Position numbers and translations under genes: made by a program. Shown piece after piece: positions 59,605 to 64,000 of a stretch of 64,000 nucleotides of DNA; within the stretch, counting starts at the first letter, position 1, and every line of letters begins with the position of its first letter. Where the stretch lies: assembly GCA_009809945.1 (NCBI GenBank), contig WTPW01000685.1, forward strand, positions 30,080-94,079. The letters run 5' to 3'. The notes below the pieces were generated by a model that saw only the letters and a program-made list of their open reading frames with translations, ran no database searches and had not been told where the DNA came from. The stretch comes from Gigaspora margarita. Lineage: Eukaryota; Glomeromycota; Glomeromycetes; Diversisporales; Gigasporaceae.

Positions 59605-59732
59605 TAGAGTTAACACCTCCGGATTTATATATCCGAATATATACTATGTCATGTGATATAATGTGACTTAGTTTTTTAAATCTGGATATAAATAAATTGG
59701 GATTTAAATTTAAATTCGGATAGAGGTACCAT
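59605..59732. mobile_element. 128-bp MITE
   Basis: Flanked by AGTT (59601-59604, 59733-59736). Imperfect inverted ends (AACACCTCCGGATT / GGTACCTCTATCCGAATT on the complement). Absent from the other units. Confidence 0.6.
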
Positions 59733-59913
59733 AGTTATTAAACAAAAATATCTGCAACAAATAATTTGTAACAAATAAAATATTCTAATAATAAAAATGA
59801 AACATTCTTTTATTTTCATATACATACAGTCATAGTTGATCAATATCAGTTTGGCAAACTTGATAGTCTGGTCCAAGGGTTTTGACAAGTTAAATTGATT
59901 AGGTGATAAAATA

Positions 59914-60086
59914 CAGTTGAACTCCAAAACTGATCCTGTCAAAACTAATAACCTGTCAAATCTGTTAAAAAATTATTCTACCAAGTCTGTTTTTGCTGTA
60001 TGAATCTAGTAATTTATAATAATTCCAATCTGATAGCCTCTCAATACCAATGCAAAACCTGTCCACTATGTATACTTGTTCAACTA
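59914..60086. mobile_element. pogo/Tigger-like MITE, unit 6
   Basis: CAGTTGAACTCCAAAAC left end as in unit 1; right end TTGTTCAACTA, decayed. Confidence 0.6.
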
Positions 60087-60141
60087 TAAATGAATTTGGA
60101 AATAATAATAGTTTTATTGAAATGCATTAATAGAAACAAAT

Positions 60142-60319
60142 AGGACCCGAAATATACATAGATAGGTCAGGTATGTGTTTCCTTATTTTTGAGGTTTTTT
60201 ATGCAGATCTTTTCTATTTATAGTAATTTTTGCTTATTTTTGAAGTTTTTTCTGTAGATCTTTCCTTTTTTAGTAACCCTATAATTAACCTGACCTATCT
60301 ATGTATATTTCGGGGTCCT
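60142..60319. mobile_element. 178-bp MITE with 8-bp duplication
   Basis: Inverted ends AGGACCCGAAATATACATAG (continuing ATAGGTCAGGT) and complement AGGACCCCGAAATATACATA. AAACAAAT at 60134-60141 and 60320-60327. Empty site in unit 1 at about 21937. Confidence 0.85.
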
Positions 60320-60673
60320 AAACAAATTGAAATAAAAAAAGGACTAATTAATGAGTTTAACCAGGTTTAAAAGATAAAGTTTGATAATAGTATTACACTC
60401 TACTCTCATTATAATGGACCTGACCTGCTGGGCAGAAAATTTCATCAGTTATAATTAGGGCTCCGAAGTCTGGTTCGGGTCTGGTCAGGGTCCAGCCGGA
60501 CCCGGACTCGAACCCGGACTCGAACCATAAATTTTTAAATTTTCGGACCCGGACTCAAACCCGAACCCAAAGTACCGAACTCGAACCGGACTCAAACATA
60601 CATATAGGTTCGATCCGGGTCCAGCCTAAGTTCACGAACCTGTCCGGGTTCGGGATAGTTGAGTTACCCCCTA

Positions 60674-60956
60674 GTAGTGATAGGCAACGTGCAGGATCTA
60701 TGCGTGATCCCGCGTGGGATTTTTAATATAAGATTGTCTGGCCTGCGTTAGCATATCATCTGGCCCACATTAACAAATTATCTGGCCTGCTTTAACATAA
60801 GTGGGCCAATTCCTAATTAGTATTTGATGTAAATAAAAATATTATGCACGCATTAACTTTTGATTTTTTTCTCGTTCCACATATATACATACGTACTGTA
60901 CGTACAGAGATAATGCGCAAACTNTATATTGAAATATAATTTTTAATTTGTCATTA
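60674..60956. mobile_element. end fragment of the 17171-18161 element family, inverse orientation
   Basis: Starts TAGTGATAGGCAACGTGCAG and follows the complement of 18161-17930 (CTGGCCCACATTAACAAATT, TAATTAGTATTTGATGTA). It breaks off where the next MITE begins. Confidence 0.75.
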
Positions 60957-61219
60957 GGCGAGACCAACTGGATTCGGTGTTTTACATTACCCCCCCTCCT
61001 CAGAGTCCTCCCCTCTCCCTCATAGTAAAAAAAATTTAGATAAATATATATAGGGCTTCAGGATATTTCAGAAAATTTTTACAGGCACGGAACAATTCGG
61101 AAAAAAAAATTTTCGAAAAAAAAATTTTTTTAAAAGTTTACTATGTGAACTACCCTCTCCCCCCCTCCTCTGGAGGGGAGGGGGGGTAATATAAAACACT
61201 GAATCCAGTTGGTCTCGCC
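60957..61219. mobile_element. 263-bp Harbinger/Tourist-like MITE
   Basis: Inverted ends GGCGAGACCAACTGGATTC, continuing for nearly 40 bp, flanked by TTA (60954-60956, 61220-61222), the target size of PIF/Harbinger elements. C- and G-rich runs near the ends stand out in this AT-rich DNA. Confidence 0.8.
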
Positions 61220-61222
61220 TTA

Positions 61223-61960
61223 GCAGTGCAAGAATCTCATGTTTCTTATTAGGTTCCGTGGCTGTGATAATAGTGCAATGACTTCATGTTGGGATTAGAA
61301 TTTATGGTTATAGTAGTAGGACAAGGGCCCCATGTTGTGATTTGCTCTGTGGTTGCATAGCAGTGCAAAGACCTCATGTTTTTTATTAGGCTCTGTGGCT
61401 GTGATAGAAGTACAAGGACCTCATATGGTAATTAGGCAAGGACTCATATTTTGGGTAGGCTCCACGGCTGTGATAGCAGTGCAAGGACCTCATGTTATGA
61501 TCAGTCTCACAGCTGCAATAGCAATACAAGGATATCTTGTTTTTATTAGGCATCGTAGCTGCGATAGGCAGTGCAAGAACTTTATGTTATAATCAGGCTC
61601 CACGGCTACAGTAGTAGTGCAAGGACCTCATGTTTTGATTAGGCTCCGCAGCTGCAATAGCAGCACAAGGACCTCATATTGTAAATAGGCACTGCGGCTA
61701 CAGTAGTAGTGCAAGGACCTTATGTTTTGATTAGGCACCTGCAGTTAAATATCAGTGCAAGGGCCTCATGTTATGATTAGACTTCACGATTGGAATAGCA
61801 GTACAAGGACCTCTAGTTTTTTATTAGGCTCCGTGGCTGCGATAGCAGTGCAAGGACCTCATGTTAGAATCAGGCTCCACGCCTACAGTAGTAGTGCAAG
61901 GACCTCATATTTGGATTAGGCTCTGTGGCTGCAATAGCAGTGCGAGGACCTATAGGTAAG
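61223..61960. repeat. minisatellite, about 46-bp unit, some 15 copies
   Basis: Consensus unit AGTGCAAGGACCTCATGTTT followed by TGATTAGGCTCCGTGGCTGC and GATAGC, diverged between copies. It is GC-richer than its surroundings. Open frames across it are a by-product of the repeat. Confidence 0.9.
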
Positions 61961-62772
61961 TAATGCCATTCACGCTATACATAATGCAATTAATTTAACT
62001 GATTCTCTTTGCGGCTATGAGATTTTTTCTTGGAATTCTTAGGATGGAATAGTTTGTTTCTTAGTGTAATTTGCATAAAAGCATATGGTTAATTTGGTTG
62101 AAAATATTTAGGATCTAGTTATCCAACTATGTATTATAGAGCTGATAAAATGGTAGCGAACGGAATCCCCATATGTTTTTCTTCATACAGTAAATAAAGT
62201 CATATGATTGAGCAATAATAATAAAATAAAATAAAAAAAAAAAAAAAAAAACCATCGATTTTCAATTTTCTTGATCGGCTTATTACGGTATTGCTCAACC
62301 AGTTTCGGACTTTCAGACCGGACTCAAACTTTTGGACCAGACTCAAACCGGACCCGAACCAAGCCAAAAGTTTGATATTCGAACCGAGACCGAACCAAGT
62401 TTTAAAATAGTTCGAGTCCGAGTCCGGTTCGAATTTCAAACCAGACTCAGACTTGCCTAAAGTCCGGCCTCAGTTCGGGTCCGTCGGAGCCCTAGTTATA
62501 ATGAATAACCATCATTTCATTATATAGTTAATGATAATTTTAAAATGTTCCAAAAAATTACTCCATTATAATGAGGGATCCACTTTAACATGTTTAGCTA
62601 TAAGAATAGCAAAGTATATTAAAGTTAGCAAGTTCTATAAAATAGCCCAAATAAGATATCATTGATTAGGAAATTGTGCTAGAATTATCCTTTTTTAAAA
62701 AATAAGTTATAAAAATTTATCTAGTTTAAAATTTTCCTATTAGCTCTATTTTAATTTTGTATTTAAAATTTT

Positions 62773-63118
62773 GAGTGAATCTATTTGTCACCGGCGGTGA
62801 CAGTCACCAGAGTGTGATCGAACAATTAGATCAAAGGATCATATGTAATATGAAAAATGCAAAAACTTTGATTTTTTTGAAAATCACTTCTAACTTAAAA
62901 TTTTGTCTATGATCCTACTTTTTTTTATACAAAAAAAGAATTTCTAGCCAAATTTTACTATATCCAAAGCTTTACTTGAACCCTAACTATGGCCCTAACC
63001 CCGATCCTAATGATAGTAAGTTTTGATGCTTTGATTTGTTTTGATTATAACATTATACAATCTAATTGGTCGATCATGCTCCGGTGACTGTCACCACCAG
63101 TGACAAACACATTTTTCT
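62773..63118. mobile_element. 346-bp MITE with degenerate telomere-like motifs
   Basis: Inverted blocks TTTGTCACCGGCGGTGACAG and complement TTTGTCACTGGTGGTGACAG. AAAATTTT is duplicated at 62765-62772 and 63119-63126, with the empty site at about 22362. Degenerate CCCTAA motifs at 62979-63012. Shares CACCGGCGGTGA and ACAATTAGATC with 45621-45900. Confidence 0.8.
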
Positions 63119-63287
63119 AAAATTTTATTAATTATATATTAAAGAAGTGATTTTATTTACAAATTTTGAAGGTCAATAGATATAAAAAAAGGTTTGATAA
63201 CTTCCTTAATAATGCAATAATTAAATTAAATGAAATAAATTTGAAACTCCCCAAAAATTAAATAAGACTAAAGTTTAATAACTGCAC

Positions 63288-63362
63288 TTTAATTCTTTTT
63301 TGAATTTGGAATATTTCATATTCTGAAACTAAAAATGGATCTTTTGTATTTCTAATTGCTAT
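63288..63362 (-). pseudogene. 3' stub of BTB-TLDc copy 6
   Basis: Only the last roughly 25 codons (SEYEIFQIQ..-like) and the 3'-flank remain. The copy breaks off after the IAIRNTKDP region, where the palindromic ATCGATATATAT sequence begins. Confidence 0.85.
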
Positions 63363-63365
63363 CAT

Positions 63366-64000
63366 CGGCAAATTTTATATATAGATATATATCGATTACT
63401 AACCGATAAGATATATATCGATGATCAACACCCCTGCCGATTATTATCGATAGTGATAGTAATCGATATATATCCGGTTAATCGATATATATCTACTAGA
63501 TATATATCGATTAACAGATATATATCAATAATCAACACCTCTGCCGATTATTATCAATAGTGATAGTAATCGATATATATCTAATATGATATCAATTAAA
63601 AATTATTATATTCACATAATCATGCTCGCAAGGTTTCGCAATTTATTATAAATTTATTTTTTTTATTTATTATTATTATATATTATATTTTAAATTAAAT
63701 AATCAATATTTGCAAGTTTTCGCAATTTAATATAAAAATTATTTATTTATTATTATTATATATTATATTATATTACATATTTTTATTAGATATTATTATA
63801 AAAAAAAAATGAAAAACCAAAAAAAAAACCCTCCGAAAAAAAATAACAAAAAAAAACAAAAACGAAAAAATAGTAATAATTTTTAACTACTTTTGCACTT
63901 CATCACATCTACTATTATATTCGCTCATATTCACTACTTCTTGCAAAGTATCAGAAAAGTTAGAGTTGTTCTTGTAAGTACCCGAAAAGTCAGATCATTT
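63366..64000. repeat. ATCGATATATAT-rich repeats and A-rich tail
   Basis: A block of about 105 bp (AACACCCCTGCCGATTATTA, then TCGATAGTGATAGTAATCGA) occurs twice, at about 63428 and 63533. A second block starting GCAAGGTTTCGCAATTTA (about 63628) recurs at about 63710. An A-rich zone follows (63800-63860). No gene seen. Confidence 0.65.

Larger units (their letters stand above)
60456..62494. mobile_element. 2-kb composite hAT-like element
   Basis: Ends TAGGGCTCCGA, inverted, with a perfect 8-bp duplication GTTATAAT (60448-60455, 62495-62502). The unoccupied site is at about 22093. Subterminal zones are built of GGACCCGGACTC / GAACCCG-type repeats on both sides. Inside are a hAT-like fragment, a Harbinger-like MITE and a minisatellite. 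No transposase ORF, so non-autonomous. Confidence 0.85.

Noticed and set aside
61353-61592. 79-aa ORF within the minisatellite
   Set aside because: By-product of the repeat unit; no start context and no protein-like composition.
61223-61960. Possible CRISPR-like array
   Set aside because: The whole 46-bp unit is repeated and diverges evenly; there are no unique spacers, and the genome is fungal.

Overview
The window looks like nuclear DNA of an arbuscular mycorrhizal fungus, most probably Rhizophagus or a close glomeromycotan. The sequence is very AT-rich. Genes have short GT..AG introns with CTAAC-like branch sites. There is a local amplification of genes coding for BTB-BACK-TLDc proteins, a family heavily expanded in these fungi, and transposons are very dense. 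The species call is an inference from protein style and repeat content. Single ambiguous bases (N) occur at 17829, 19762, 44044, 44121, 44731 and 60924.

Layout. 1-1991: a five-exon gene cut by the left edge, with an RNase H/DDE-like core and one frameshift. 2453-4193: a decayed Pif1-type helicase, split by a palindromic MITE. 4972-6368: a decayed small gene, split by a hAT-type MITE and ending in a tandem duplication. 7214-16691: a full-length Ty3/gypsy LTR retrotransposon (gag, protease, RT, RNase H, an unusual duplicated Cys-rich region, a separate integrase ORF and an extra 130-aa ORF). 16692-20400: non-autonomous hAT-like DNA, a poly(A) retroposon and the 5' end of a second decayed LTR element.

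From about 20.4 kb to 63.4 kb the window is a chain of diverged direct duplications. Each unit carries one BTB-TLDc gene on the minus strand. Genes at 27004-28838, 39794-41311 and 49585-51101 are intact as two-exon genes of 476, 479 and 479 aa. The gene at 22559-24399 has a one-base deletion in exon 1. The copy at 35611-36716 has lost its BTB exon. 5'-half fragments lie at 38304-38923, 43012-43760 and 52770-53335, and a 3' stub at 63288-63362. Because the units align with each other, unoccupied copies reveal the exact borders of many insertions: hAT-like (8-bp target duplications), Tc1/mariner-like (TA), piggyBac-like (TTAA), Harbinger-like (TTA) and a poly(A) retroposon. The largest is a 3.7-kb hAT element with a broken transposase gene (29342-33036), itself inserted in an older MITE.

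How it fits together. The BTB-TLDc proteins are probably the only cellular genes; by family they would be cullin-3-type adaptors or TLDc proteins, but no target can be read from sequence. The rest is mobile DNA in different stages of decay. The observations most worth following are the duplicated Cys-rich module and extra ORF of the Ty3 element, and a set of MITEs that each carry short telomere-like TTAGGG tracts between their inverted repeats.
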